Shown here in pieces: positions 8,446-17,039 of a DNA stretch of 60,717 nt; positions within the stretch are counted from its first letter, which is position 1, and each line of letters starts with the position of its first letter. The notes below the pieces were generated by a model, which saw only the letters and a program-made list of their open reading frames with translations, made no database searches and had not been told where the DNA came from. The translations under genes and the position numbers were made by a program. The DNA lies in assembly GCA_021802055.1 (NCBI GenBank), contig JAKAAY010000002.1, positions 31,478 through 92,194 on the forward strand, written 5' to 3'. The stretch is from Thermoplasmata archaeon. GTDB taxonomy: Archaea > Thermoplasmatota > Thermoplasmata > Thermoplasmatales > Thermoplasmataceae.

Positions 8446-9610
8446 TGATTTCGCTCCTGTGTATTCTGATTACATCCAGTTCCCTCACAGTCAGTTCAGA
8501 CCCATAGAGGTGGGCCAGATTCGGTTCGGTTCTTCCATGGTCTCCGCTCACCAGCTCCTTTATGTAGGTTCCCGCCTGTGCAGTTATTTGGATCCTTGCA
8601 GTAAATCCATCCACACCCAAGACACTGGTTTCCCTTACTTCCCTGTGTCTCGTGAGGTCAGACCTTCTGCCGGAGACTCTTAATGGTGTCCTCTGATAAA
8701 TAACTTTTCCAGTTAGTTTTTGTGCGGCTCCCGTGAGCTTATGCCCGTCTATGGCGTCGGGAGATTGAACCAGGGCCTCATATGTCTTGTAGTAATCAGA
8801 GGCTTTGAGTTCCTGGACATGTCTCTTGCTGGTGAACTTCAGGTTGCTGATCTCGATTCCGCTTCCCGAAGAATTCACCATGGTTTTCAATTCTCCAAGG
8901 TCTATGGACCGTTTCTTTGGTTCCCACGCCTCGATAATGAATTCGCGTCCGTTGCCAAGCATCCTGACGTCCACGTCTTCCCTCCCTGCTCCATGCAGGA
9001 AATAGTTAGAGCACCCTGTCAGGCCGCTGAGCTTCTTTCCTATGATTTCTTCCAGAGAATCGCTCTTTTCCGGGCCACCATAGATCCACCTGGTCTGTGG
9101 TATGTCACGCCTGAACTTCCGGTATGTTCCGTAGATGAAGAGGCTCTTTACCTGCAGTTTGAGGGAGTCATACCTGGTATCCAGCTGGAATGCTATGTCC
9201 GGATCATCTTTATCAAACTCTCTATCAGAGAATGACTGCAAACGCTTTCCCAGTTCCCTGTTGAACTCCTTTTTTATGGACTCTGAATATGTCTCACTGT
9301 GGAATCTCTCCTCGTTCTGGATGATATCTGCATCAAACCTGGAGCCTATGAGAAAAGTCCTGAATTCGTACTCCCTCGATGCATCCATTATCATTTCGCG
9401 GTAGATATCCAGTCTTCCGAAAATTCCATGGCAAATTGCACAGCTATCCTCGTCCTGGAACTTCAGATCCTCTTTCCAGAGCAGGCTGAAAATGAATTGA
9501 ATGATGGAACCGCGCATGGCGTTGTCAATGCCCGTGCCCACTTTCCCATAGACGCGTCCAGCGCATCGCCTGCAAACGCCGGATCCGGAGATGTCGAAGA
9601 TCCGCCACAT
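8438..9610 (-). CDS. pus10: tRNA pseudouridine(54/55) synthase Pus10
   Basis: The 390-residue protein is archaeal Pus10 (COG1258). Two zinc-binding CxxC pairs are at residues 13-16 and 57-60, followed by a THUMP-like middle domain. The catalytic Asp lies in GAGREDVDVRMLGNGR (about residues 203-218). The pattern AGTYIKELVSGDHGRTEPNL near the C-terminus is the conserved active-site region. It makes pseudouridine at tRNA positions 54 and/or 55. ATG 9610 lies 10 nt after the rpoP stop. Confidence 0.94.
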   Translation of the reverse strand: MWRIFDISGSGVCRRCAGRVYGKVGTGIDNAMRGSIIQFIFSLLWKEDLKFQDEDSCAICHGIFGRLDIYREMIMDASREYEFRTFLIGSRFDADIIQNEERFHSETYSESIKKEFNRELGKRLQSFSDREFDKDDPDIAFQLDTRYDSLKLQVKSLFIYGTYRKFRRDIPQTRWIYGGPEKSDSLEEIIGKKLSGLTGCSNYFLHGAGREDVDVRMLGNGREFIIEAWEPKKRSIDLGELKTMVNSSGSGIEISNLKFTSKRHVQELKASDYYKTYEALVQSPDAIDGHKLTGAAQKLTGKVIYQRTPLRVSGRRSDLTRHREVRETSVLGVDGFTARIQITAQAGTYIKELVSGDHGRTEPNLAHLYGSELTVRELDVIRIHRSEING

Positions 9611-9620
9611 TTATAGCCGT

Positions 9621-9752
9621 CTATCTGGGGATAATGGTCTTCTCTATGTTGGGCCTCTCCTTGATGAAGACCCTGGAGCCGCATTCACATTCGATCTCAG
9701 CGGTCCCATAAGACTTCTCAAGTGGCCTTCCGCACCTGATGCACTTATACAT
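9621..9752 (-). CDS. rpoP: DNA-directed RNA polymerase subunit P (Rpb12)
   Basis: This 43-residue gene was found by translating the gap between pus10 and rpl37ae. It begins [16 protein letters not shown] and continues with the family signature [11 protein letters not shown]. The first zinc knuckle is the expected CxxC (residues 4-7). The second is C-E-C-G, one residue shorter than the usual CxxC. RpoP is a small zinc-binding subunit of archaeal RNA polymerase. Its ATG 9752 overlaps the rpl37ae stop by 8 nt, consistent with a coupled operon. Confidence 0.9.
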   Translation of the reverse strand: MYKCIRCGRPLEKSYGTAEIECECGSRVFIKERPNIEKTIIPR

Positions 9753-9999
9753 TTGTTGTTGCCTCTACAGTCGCCTGTGTGTACTCTGGGGTGTAAGCTC
9801 CGCCAGCAAACTTGTGATTGCAATAACCGCATTGCCAAATGCCTGACGCCACTCTCTTGACCCTTCTCTTCTTGCAAGACGGACAGACATAGACTGCAAT
9901 CTTCTGCCTGTATATCTCAGACCATGCCTTCCTTAGGGTCACACCATGCCTGGGTCCAAACCTTCCAGCAGGGCCCACTTTTAAAGTTCTTCTTGACAT
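9745..9999 (-). CDS. rpl37ae: 50S ribosomal protein L37Ae
   Basis: This 84-residue protein has the L37Ae zinc ribbon CPSCKKRR...[14 protein letters not shown] (C-x2-C-x14-C-x2-C, about residues 39-60) and the family N-terminus with [16 protein letters not shown] 9999 lies 6 nt after the rrp42 stop. The rrp42-rpl37ae-rpoP order is the classical archaeal exosome superoperon. Confidence 0.96.
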   Translation of the reverse strand: MSRRTLKVGPAGRFGPRHGVTLRKAWSEIYRQKIAVYVCPSCKKRRVKRVASGIWQCGYCNHKFAGGAYTPEYTQATVEATTNV

Positions 10000-10005
10000 T
10001 ACGGA

Positions 10006-10788
10006 TCACCTGAAATATTTCTCTCTGACGGTTTTACCGACATTACTGGAAATACTAATAGCTTTCCTGACCTCTTCCAGCGTGAAAAATCCAGGCTCTC
10101 CCTTCTGCATTGCTCTCACATGGCCGTCTTCGGAAGTAGTTACGGTAAGCCTTCCGCTGGCAATCTGTTCCTCTTCCAGATCGGGGTCAACCACCAGATC
10201 GTCTCCGATCTTCACCATGGTAACAGATATGGGGGTCAGGTTGGTCGGGAGCGTGAAATCCTTGTCTCCTTCCGCAGCCCCTGGAACGATGGCTGTCTTG
10301 AGGGCGGCCACTGCGCCCAGAGAGCAAGCATCAATGAGATTTCCATCATAATCCAAGACATTGATGTCTATGAAAACGATCCACACTTTCTTGGATGGCT
10401 CAATGACCAGCTTCTGGAGGTCAATCATCTTGCTTTCCCGTATTCCCCTGTCGACAACTCTGGAAAGTTCAATGGCATCCTCGTTGGGAGGACCTGATTC
10501 GAATGTTGGGAAGGCAATAGGAAGCATTTCAACGTTAGTTGTGAGCACACCCTGGTTAGGCGTGTCTGGAAACGGCTCTCCGGTTTCAATCTTGATGCCA
10601 GCTAGTACCCTGGTTTTTCCCATGGTGACCATTGCTGACCCTGATGCCCGGGGAAGATAGTTCGTTATAATTGTAGCATCCCTTATCTGGTCCTTCGCCC
10701 TTCCATCAGCTCTCCTGCCTTCCTTGAGAAGGCGCATTATGTAGCCGCGCTTGATTTCTGACAATATTCCTAGTTCATCTCGTGGCAC
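10006..10788 (-). CDS. rrp42: Exosome complex component Rrp42
   Basis: This 260-residue RNase PH-fold protein starts at GTG 10788, preceded by a GGAG-type Shine-Dalgarno sequence. Rrp42 is the non-catalytic partner in the hexameric Rrp41/Rrp42 ring. Recognisable segments include GRRADGRAKDQIRDATI at the N-terminus, GSAMVTMGKTRVLAGI, ELSRVVDRGIRESKMIDL and IDINVLDYDGNLIDA. It follows rrp41 after 1 nt. Confidence 0.95.
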   Translation of the reverse strand: MPRDELGILSEIKRGYIMRLLKEGRRADGRAKDQIRDATIITNYLPRASGSAMVTMGKTRVLAGIKIETGEPFPDTPNQGVLTTNVEMLPIAFPTFESGPPNEDAIELSRVVDRGIRESKMIDLQKLVIEPSKKVWIVFIDINVLDYDGNLIDACSLGAVAALKTAIVPGAAEGDKDFTLPTNLTPISVTMVKIGDDLVVDPDLEEEQIASGRLTVTTSEDGHVRAMQKGEPGFFTLEEVRKAISISSNVGKTVREKYFR

Positions 10789-10789
10789 T

Positions 10790-11539
10790 TTACTCCCCCC
10801 CCTCAGTCTCTACAGCTGAAAACTTTGTCAGGAGAGCGTTTCTCTGGAGCTCCGCGATCTTCTTTATGGCACCCATTATCATGCCTGTGGCCTTTTCTAC
10901 CTCTTCGACGGTCAAGTCGCCATCCATCTGAAGCAATACGATTCTCCCACTTCTGGGCATTATGGCGATGGGGAGATCTGCCTGACCGAAGTTGTCCTCT
11001 TCCTTGCACAGGTCCAGGACTATCTGGCCGTCGACCTTTCCAGCAGTGCATCCCGCAACGAAATCGCGCATGGGTATGCCTGCCGCGGCCAGCGCCACCG
11101 AGGCGGCAGTCAGACCTGCTATTCTTGTACCGGCATCTGCCTGCATTACCTCTATGAAGACATCGATCTGGGCCCTTGGAAACTGCTCAACCATAATGGC
11201 CGTTTCAAGCGCCTCTGAGAGGACCTTTGAGATCTCCATTGACCTCCTGTCCGGACCAGGCCTCTTTCTCTCATCCACGGAGTAGGCTTCCATGTTGTAC
11301 CTTGCCTTCACTATGGCCTTGTTGATGTCCTGGTTATGCTTTGGGTATGCCTCCCTTGGCCCATAAACAGCGGCCAGTATCTTGTTGCCTCCCCATTCTA
11401 TGAGCGCTGATCCGTCAGCCCTGTTCAAAACGTCCACTTCGATCTTTATTGGCCTGAGCTCTTCTGGGCTCCTGCCGTCTATTCTTAGCCCTTTTTCGTC
11501 TATCAGCTTTATGTTGCTTTCAGTTCCCAACTGTCTCAC
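10790..11539 (-). CDS. rrp41: Exosome complex exonuclease Rrp41
   Basis: This 249-residue RNase PH-fold subunit carries the phosphorolytic active site of the archaeal exosome. Visible features are GLRIDGRSPEELRPIKIEV, the phosphate/RNA-binding arginines in RKRPGPDRRSMEISK, the ADAGTRIAGLTAASVALA segment and the catalytic acidic residue in FGQADLPIAIMP. GTG 11539 is the first start in frame, but TTG 11530 has an AGGTGA motif five bases before it and is an equal candidate. The 5' end overlaps rrp4 by 20 nt (or 11 nt). Confidence 0.95.
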   Translation of the reverse strand: MRQLGTESNIKLIDEKGLRIDGRSPEELRPIKIEVDVLNRADGSALIEWGGNKILAAVYGPREAYPKHNQDINKAIVKARYNMEAYSVDERKRPGPDRRSMEISKVLSEALETAIMVEQFPRAQIDVFIEVMQADAGTRIAGLTAASVALAAAGIPMRDFVAGCTAGKVDGQIVLDLCKEEDNFGQADLPIAIMPRSGRIVLLQMDGDLTVEEVEKATGMIMGAIKKIAELQRNALLTKFSAVETEGGE

Positions 11540-12203
11540 CTTTCTTGCTCTTGAGAAATTCCTCTATTCTGTCTGTTAGCCCAATGGTGTGTGCCTCGTT
11601 CTTCACCATCTCAATGGCCGAGATTGCAAGCATGACATTCTCGGGGGCTCCATCCAACCATATGAGTCCATTCTGGCCCACCATAATTCTGGTCTGGGTG
11701 GTATCCTTTATCAGGTTCACCATGTTGCCACCCTTCCCGATCACCCTTGGTACCTTCGGGGAAGGTATGGAGATGACTGATCCGCCTTCTAGTTTCCTTA
11801 GTCCCACATCTTTCAGCGTAAGCCAGCTCTCGTTGATTTCATTGGTGGAAAGAACCTTGGCATAGACAAATTCCCCAGTGTTCAGGGTTCTCTTGAGGTC
11901 GCCTGGACTGGATCTCCAGGGTACATCGTTCATGTGCAGCAGCGAGGCGTATGGGGCCCCGATGTCCGTTATCCACATTGAAGGTCCTATCTCGATGACC
12001 TTGCCTATGACCTTGTCTCCCCTTCTGGGCATGTATGTCCCGGTGAAGGGTACAACGTCCACCCACTGCTCTCCCCTCTGAATAACGCCAAAATAGCTGG
12101 AGCAGTATACGCCCTCAGCGTTCTTGTACAGACCGTTTCTTGCCTTTGCCCCCTTGAGATCTACCGGATCTCCCGGGAGAACTATTTCCCGTATCTTTGT
12201 CAT
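11520..12203 (-). CDS. rrp4: Exosome RNA-binding cap protein Rrp4
   Basis: Rrp4 forms the RNA-entry cap of the exosome. It has an N-terminal domain with IVLPGDPVD and GLYKNAEGVYCSSYFGVIQR, an S1 domain (GDKVIGKVIEIGPSMWITDIG) and a C-terminal KH domain with VIGKGGNMVNLI (GxxG). The frame opens at GTG 12212, but ATG 12203 (MTKIREIVLPG) has AGGTG six bases upstream and is preferred. It is the first gene of the ten-gene operon that runs to ksgA. Confidence 0.95.
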   Translation of the reverse strand: MTKIREIVLPGDPVDLKGAKARNGLYKNAEGVYCSSYFGVIQRGEQWVDVVPFTGTYMPRRGDKVIGKVIEIGPSMWITDIGAPYASLLHMNDVPWRSSPGDLKRTLNTGEFVYAKVLSTNEINESWLTLKDVGLRKLEGGSVISIPSPKVPRVIGKGGNMVNLIKDTTQTRIMVGQNGLIWLDGAPENVMLAISAIEMVKNEAHTIGLTDRIEEFLKSKKGETVGN

Positions 12204-12400
12204 TGATTGCACCTGACCTGGTTTGTAAAAGAGATTCTATCGCTCAAGGTCAGTTCTCAGTGCCTGCATAATCCAACCGTCGCATCGACAATCCCACTCT
12301 CAAACCGGGCATTTATATTCAATCGATATTTATTCTTTGCCCTCCCAAACCCAAAACATGATGATACCATGCCAGCTTAGGAATCTCATCCAATGTGTGA

Positions 12401-13318
12401 TCAGGCCTTTCTCCTCTTTAGACCCGGAATATTCGCGGGTTTCCAGGTACCGTCCGCCTGGAGTGAGTATCCGGAGTCGTAGTTCCTCATGCTGTCACCA
12501 ACCCCCTTTAAGGTCCTGTCTGGTATGGTTGCCCCCCACCCTTCACCAAAGAGATCGATTTCCCCATGATCCGGGTAGTGTACAACATCCTTGCTCCGCC
12601 TCTGAGTGTCCGGCCATATCTCGATGTCAAGTACCTTGACCATCTCTCCTCTGTCTGCCAGGATCTGTGTTGGGATGTCTGGGCCGGTGGGTTTGGAGAT
12701 CAGATCGCCCGGTTTTATACTTACGCTGTGACCTGAAATTCTTGCGGATCCAGCTCCATCAAGGATCAGGTAAAGTTCTTCGCGCGCAGTATGACTATGA
12801 AATCTGGCAAAGGTTTTACCCGGTGGAATCCAGTAAGTTCTGATATTGGTCTTTGAGACTCCGAAGGCTGGAGACAGCAGGGCGTGGAAAGCCTGATGAT
12901 GATCTCCTGCCATTTTAGATAGGAGTTTACTTTCGTCCTTGAACCCGCTGACGCTGATCACGGGCGGGACCCACAGGTTCGCTCCCCAGTCCAGAGATTC
13001 CAGTTCAGGGGCGGGGTTTCTCACCACATATACCTCATCTGACCAGTAGGAACATATCCTTAAGATAAACTCCAGGCCACCGTCTGTGAGTTCCGGAGTT
13101 ATCACATACATTACACCCTCAGGTTCTGGCCGCATATGGCCAAATCTGGCCGACAGTTCTTCCCAGATCCATCGTTTCATCTGATCGCATCTCTCACTCC
13201 ACCTCCCGGGGATGTCACCCATGGTCTCAGGGAGGAATAGCTTCCATGCTACATCTGCTCTCATTGCATCCTTAGGTCTTACCTCCTTTGGCGGGTCCAC
13301 GAGAATTCTAATAGTCAT
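12401..13318 (-). CDS. Cupin-domain protein, glucose-6-phosphate-isomerase-like
   Basis: The 305-residue protein has a clear cupin barrel in its middle part. The metal-binding motif is FHSHTAREELYLILDGAG (H-x-H...E), followed by the second cupin motif PGDLISKPTGPDIPTQIL. The N-terminal 150 residues are of unknown family and may be an extra domain. Function is not predictable; related cupins include sugar-phosphate isomerases, mannose-6-phosphate isomerase-like proteins and dioxygenases. It starts at ATG 13318, divergent from mqnD. Confidence 0.7.
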   Translation of the reverse strand: MTIRILVDPPKEVRPKDAMRADVAWKLFLPETMGDIPGRWSERCDQMKRWIWEELSARFGHMRPEPEGVMYVITPELTDGGLEFILRICSYWSDEVYVVRNPAPELESLDWGANLWVPPVISVSGFKDESKLLSKMAGDHHQAFHALLSPAFGVSKTNIRTYWIPPGKTFARFHSHTAREELYLILDGAGSARISGHSVSIKPGDLISKPTGPDIPTQILADRGEMVKVLDIEIWPDTQRRSKDVVHYPDHGEIDLFGEGWGATIPDRTLKGVGDSMRNYDSGYSLQADGTWKPANIPGLKRRKA

Positions 13319-13437
13319 GTATGTCCATATGATTCGTCCAGATAAAATGGTTGATCGCTCGTTCTTCAGTGCCTCATTATCGCTGCCTCTCAGGCTATGC
13401 CGCGAATGATTATACTCGATGCCGGCATGTCCCTTCT

Positions 13438-14253
13438 ATGAAAATTACCATTGCTCACACGCCTGACCCTGATGATTCCTTCATGTTCTATGCAATGCTT
13501 GAGAATAAGATAGAGACCAACTACGATTATTCCCAGGTGGTCAAGGACATCGAAACGTTGAACCTGGAAGCCCCTGCAGAAAAATACGATGTCACAGCCA
13601 TCTCGGCCAATGGTTTTTCCCATGTATCCGACAGGTATTATCTTCTTTCCTCAGGAGCCAGTTTCGGCATATCCTATGGCCCCCTGGTTGTCGCGAAGAA
13701 ACATGTGGATCTGGGCCATGCCGTGCTTGGCGTCCCAGGGCTGAAGACGTCAGCTTATCTTCTGTACAGGATGTTCGGTCCAACCCCGAATAAGTTTGTA
13801 GAGGTCAGGTTTGACGAGATACCGGAGCGTATCCTTTCTGGGCAGATCGATGCAGGGATACTTATCCACGACGAGCAGCTTGTTTTTCAGAACAAGGGAT
13901 TGGTGGAGGTTCTCAACCTTTACTCTAAATGGAGGGAGTACGCAGGCGACCTCCCTATACCTCTGGGCTTTAACGCCATACGCAAGAGTCTGGGCAAGGA
14001 GGTTGCTGCGAAATATAATGAAGATTTTGCAAATTCCATAAAATATGCAGTAGACCACGAGGATGAAGCGGTTGATTACGCTATGAGGTATGCAAGATAT
14101 TCGAACCATGATCTTGAGAAGAAGTTCATCAGGATGTACGTCAACGACCTGTCCGTGGACTTCGGTCCTGCCGGCAGGAAAGCCCTTGAAAAATACTATG
14201 GAAGAGCAGTCTCCATGGGGATTATAAAGGACTTCAGCTATGAGATAATTTAG
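13438..14253 (+). CDS. mqnD: 1,4-dihydroxy-6-naphthoate synthase (futalosine pathway)
   Basis: ATG 13438 begins MKITIAHTPDPDDSFMFYAM, which aligns with the MqnD start (LGFSPCPNDTFIFYAL). The open frame starts 29 codons earlier but those residues have no family resemblance. The catalytic-His region is DAGILIHDEQL, and GPLVVAKK, VPGLKTSAY and YVNDLSVDFGPAGRKAL also match. MqnD converts cyclic dehypoxanthinyl futalosine to 1,4-dihydroxy-6-naphthoate in menaquinone biosynthesis. The other mqn genes are not in this window. An aldehyde-dehydrogenase homologue follows after 16 nt and is probably cotranscribed. Confidence 0.88.
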   Translation: MKITIAHTPDPDDSFMFYAMLENKIETNYDYSQVVKDIETLNLEAPAEKYDVTAISANGFSHVSDRYYLLSSGASFGISYGPLVVAKKHVDLGHAVLGVPGLKTSAYLLYRMFGPTPNKFVEVRFDEIPERILSGQIDAGILIHDEQLVFQNKGLVEVLNLYSKWREYAGDLPIPLGFNAIRKSLGKEVAAKYNEDFANSIKYAVDHEDEAVDYAMRYARYSNHDLEKKFIRMYVNDLSVDFGPAGRKALEKYYGRAVSMGIIKDFSYEII

Positions 14254-14269
14254 TCAGGAGGGCCCTTGC

Positions 14270-15616
14270 ATGAAGATAGAGAACCTTTTCACAGGCGAAT
14301 CGCTTGGTGAAATAGGGGAAACTCAAGCGGGAGAAGTTGCTGGAATTTTTAAGCGGGCACAAAATTTTGCCTCTTTACACAGAAGAGGTGAAGATGTGCA
14401 GCCCATTGAAGTTCTTGCGAGGGTTGGCCATGCGCTTGATGCCGCTTCTGCGGAGATCATTGACCTTCTCTCCGCAGAAACCGGGATGCCCGCAAAGCTT
14501 GCCTCAGAGTCGTTCAGGAAGTTCATGTTTTCGCTCCGAAGGGCGTCTTCGTCTGAGCCCACACAATTAATGGAACATGCGGGCGAAGGTGGAACCGCCT
14601 ATTCTTTTACCCGTAAGTTTCCATTGGGTATCGCGGCGGCATTCACTTCTTTCTCAGACCCTCTTGGTTCCCTCTCCAGATCTCTTTTCCCTGCACTAAA
14701 GGCAAGGGTTCCGATGATCATAAAGCCATCTTCACTTGCAGCACTTCCCATACTCAGAATAGTTAAGATAGTTCAGGAGTCTGGATTCAGCGATGGGGAG
14801 GTACAGGCAATTGTCACAAGACATGCATCAAATGTGCTTGAGCCCATCGTGCATGAAGATCATGTTTCATACCTCTCTTGCTCTGGGTCACAGAATACCT
14901 GCTTGGGTTTCCAGGAAAGACATCCGCTCCTGCCCAAGACGTTTGAACTGTATTCCTGCTCGACCGCTGTTGTCATGCGCTCTGCAGACGTTGATCTGGC
15001 TGCATCGGCCATAGCCAGATCATTCACCAGGTTCCAGGGACAGGCTCCTGGCAGGATACAGCGAGTGCTTATTGATGCCGGGTCTTTCGATTATCTTGCC
15101 AACAGGATCGCTGAGGAGCTTACGAATATGGTAAGTGGAGATCCGTCAAATTCTGCAACTGATTTCTCAAAGCTCCGTGACAGGGCCAGCCAGGATGAAT
15201 TCGTGTCCATAACCCATGGAAATACAAGCAGCGCATCCGGTATTATGTACGGGGGAGGCATAAGAGACGGCATTCCAGTTCCACTTGTGCTCGAGCATTC
15301 TGAGCGGTGGAGCCATATGTGGGAGCGCGATCTCATGCTGCCTTTCCTTGTTATCAAACGCTTCTCCTCTGACGAAGAGGCCATAGCAGCGGCAAATTCA
15401 TCTCCATCAACCTGGACCTGCTTTGTCTACACTGATGATCTTAACGATCTGAACCTGCTCACCTCCAGGCTCGACAGCAGCAGGATTGTTGTCAACAGCC
15501 AGGATGCACAATGGGAAGGTGGGAAGGTTTTCTTTTCTGGCTACCCGAGTGCCTCATTCCGGTGGATCACGGAATCAGGCTTTTTTGCAGAAAAAGAAGT
15601 AAAGGTAAGCCGTTAG
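14270..15616 (+). CDS. Aldehyde-dehydrogenase-fold protein without the catalytic cysteine
   Basis: This 448-residue protein follows the ALDH fold along its length: an N-terminal NLFTGESLGEI segment, FPLGIAAAFTSFSDPL, MIIKPSSLAALPIL, and a C-terminal part WERDLMLPFLVIKRFSSDEEAIAAAN. The catalytic-Cys motif GQxC reads FQGQAPGRIQRV, so Cys is replaced by Pro. The general-base Glu is kept (TFELYSCS) but the following Gly-Gly is lost. It is therefore unlikely to be an ordinary aldehyde dehydrogenase. It could be a pseudoenzyme or have a different chemistry. It sits 16 nt behind mqnD. Confidence 0.75.
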   Translation: MKIENLFTGESLGEIGETQAGEVAGIFKRAQNFASLHRRGEDVQPIEVLARVGHALDAASAEIIDLLSAETGMPAKLASESFRKFMFSLRRASSSEPTQLMEHAGEGGTAYSFTRKFPLGIAAAFTSFSDPLGSLSRSLFPALKARVPMIIKPSSLAALPILRIVKIVQESGFSDGEVQAIVTRHASNVLEPIVHEDHVSYLSCSGSQNTCLGFQERHPLLPKTFELYSCSTAVVMRSADVDLAASAIARSFTRFQGQAPGRIQRVLIDAGSFDYLANRIAEELTNMVSGDPSNSATDFSKLRDRASQDEFVSITHGNTSSASGIMYGGGIRDGIPVPLVLEHSERWSHMWERDLMLPFLVIKRFSSDEEAIAAANSSPSTWTCFVYTDDLNDLNLLTSRLDSSRIVVNSQDAQWEGGKVFFSGYPSASFRWITESGFFAEKEVKVSR

Positions 15617-15618
15617 AG

Positions 15619-16833
15619 TTATGACTTTGCGATCATCCTCTTTATGACTTCCTCGCCGAATTCAGAGCACTTGAGAGGCTTAATGTTCATCTGCCTAGCC
15701 AGATCCTGCGTGACTTTCTGATCCTGATATGCCTCATGGATGGCCGCTTCGAGGATCTCTGCAGCCTCCTTGAAACCGATGTAGTTTAGCATCATTACCC
15801 CGGAGAGAGTCAGTGAAGTTGGATTTGCAACATCCATGCCTGCATATTTTGGTGCAGTTCCATGCACTGCCTCGAAGATGGCGTACACGTCCCCGATGTT
15901 GGCTCCTGGTGCAAGGCCAAGTCCCCCAACCTGCGCTGCAAGAGCATCGGAAAGGTAGTCACCGTTCAGGTTTGTGGTGGCTATGACATCATATTCCGAT
16001 GTTCTTGTGAGTACCTGCTGGAACATGTTGTCCGTTATACGATCCTTTAGCACGATCTTCCATGAAGCAGTTCCAGGTGACTTGAGATATTCATCCTCTG
16101 TTATTGTTGAGTCGGCAAATTCCTTCCTGGCTATTTCGTAACCCCATTCCTTGAATGCGCCCTCTGTGTACTTCATGATGTTGCCCTTGTGAACTAGGGT
16201 AACGCTCTTGCGCCTGTTGTTTATCGCGTACTGGATCGCCTTTCTTACCAGCCGCTGCGATTTATACCTGCTTATGGGTTTTATACCGATCCCGGTATCG
16301 TCCGTAAGTTTAACCCCAAAGCTCTCTTCAAGATAGTGCCTGAGCCTCTTGGCTTCGTCAGAGTCGTACTTCCACTCAATACCGGCATAAAGGTCTTCCG
16401 TATTTTCCCTGAAGACCACCATATCCATTTTCTCCGGTTCTTTGACAGGTGACGGGACGCCAGGGAAGTACTTGACCGGTCTCACATTGGCGTAAAGGTC
16501 AAAATACTGCCTTAGGGTAACATTGAGGCTACGGAACCCCTCTCCAACGGGAGTGGTCAGCGGCCCCTTGATTGCCACAACACATCGCTTGATCTCCTCC
16601 AAAGATTCCTGCGGAAGATGCTTACCTGTAGTTTCATAAGCCTCATCACCCGCCATCACCCTCTTCCATTCTATTACTTTCTGGCCATGGTATGCCATCT
16701 CCACCGAAGCATTGATCATGGCCATTGCTGCCTTGGAAATGTCCGGGCCTATACCATCCCCTTCTATGTAGGCGATTGTAGGATTCGTTGGTACCTGAAT
16801 CTCTGATGCGTCCTTAACCTGGATGTATGACAT
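15619..16833 (-). CDS. icd: Isocitrate dehydrogenase (NADP)
   Basis: The 404-residue enzyme of the isocitrate/isopropylmalate dehydrogenase superfamily has IAYIEGDGIGPDISKA, the substrate motif SLNVTLRQYFDLYANVRP, VFRENTEDLYAGIEW, VHKGNIMKYTEGAF and HGTAPKYAGMDVANPTS. The Lys-Tyr in APKYAG and an Arg near the C-terminus correspond to NADP determinants of the E. coli enzyme, although two other positions differ. It oxidises isocitrate to 2-oxoglutarate in the TCA cycle. ATG 16833 is preferred to GTG 16845 because of the TATA-like box at 16864. Confidence 0.93.
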   Translation of the reverse strand: MSYIQVKDASEIQVPTNPTIAYIEGDGIGPDISKAAMAMINASVEMAYHGQKVIEWKRVMAGDEAYETTGKHLPQESLEEIKRCVVAIKGPLTTPVGEGFRSLNVTLRQYFDLYANVRPVKYFPGVPSPVKEPEKMDMVVFRENTEDLYAGIEWKYDSDEAKRLRHYLEESFGVKLTDDTGIGIKPISRYKSQRLVRKAIQYAINNRRKSVTLVHKGNIMKYTEGAFKEWGYEIARKEFADSTITEDEYLKSPGTASWKIVLKDRITDNMFQQVLTRTSEYDVIATTNLNGDYLSDALAAQVGGLGLAPGANIGDVYAIFEAVHGTAPKYAGMDVANPTSLTLSGVMMLNYIGFKEAAEILEAAIHEAYQDQKVTQDLARQMNIKPLKCSEFGEEVIKRMIAKS

Positions 16834-16863
16834 AAGAATCTTCACGTAGATGGCTAGTAACAG

Positions 16864-16873
16864 TTTATATTTT
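16864..16873 (-). promoter_or_regulatory. TATA-like promoter of icd
   Basis: The minus strand reads AAAATATAAA, about 31-40 nt before ATG 16833, an acceptable distance for a very short leader. Confidence 0.4.
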
Positions 16874-17039
16874 CTGGCTCATGGCAATTATTCCAGCACT
16901 GGGGCATTGAACGTCCCTGCCCCTGTCACAGAGGTTGCATTTTTCCCGACATGTCCGTTGTGGGGTGGATTGAGTTTCGAAGGCCTGAACCTGGAGAAAA
17001 GTATTTTGCATTGGCAGTGAATGTTGAATCCCGAGGCTC

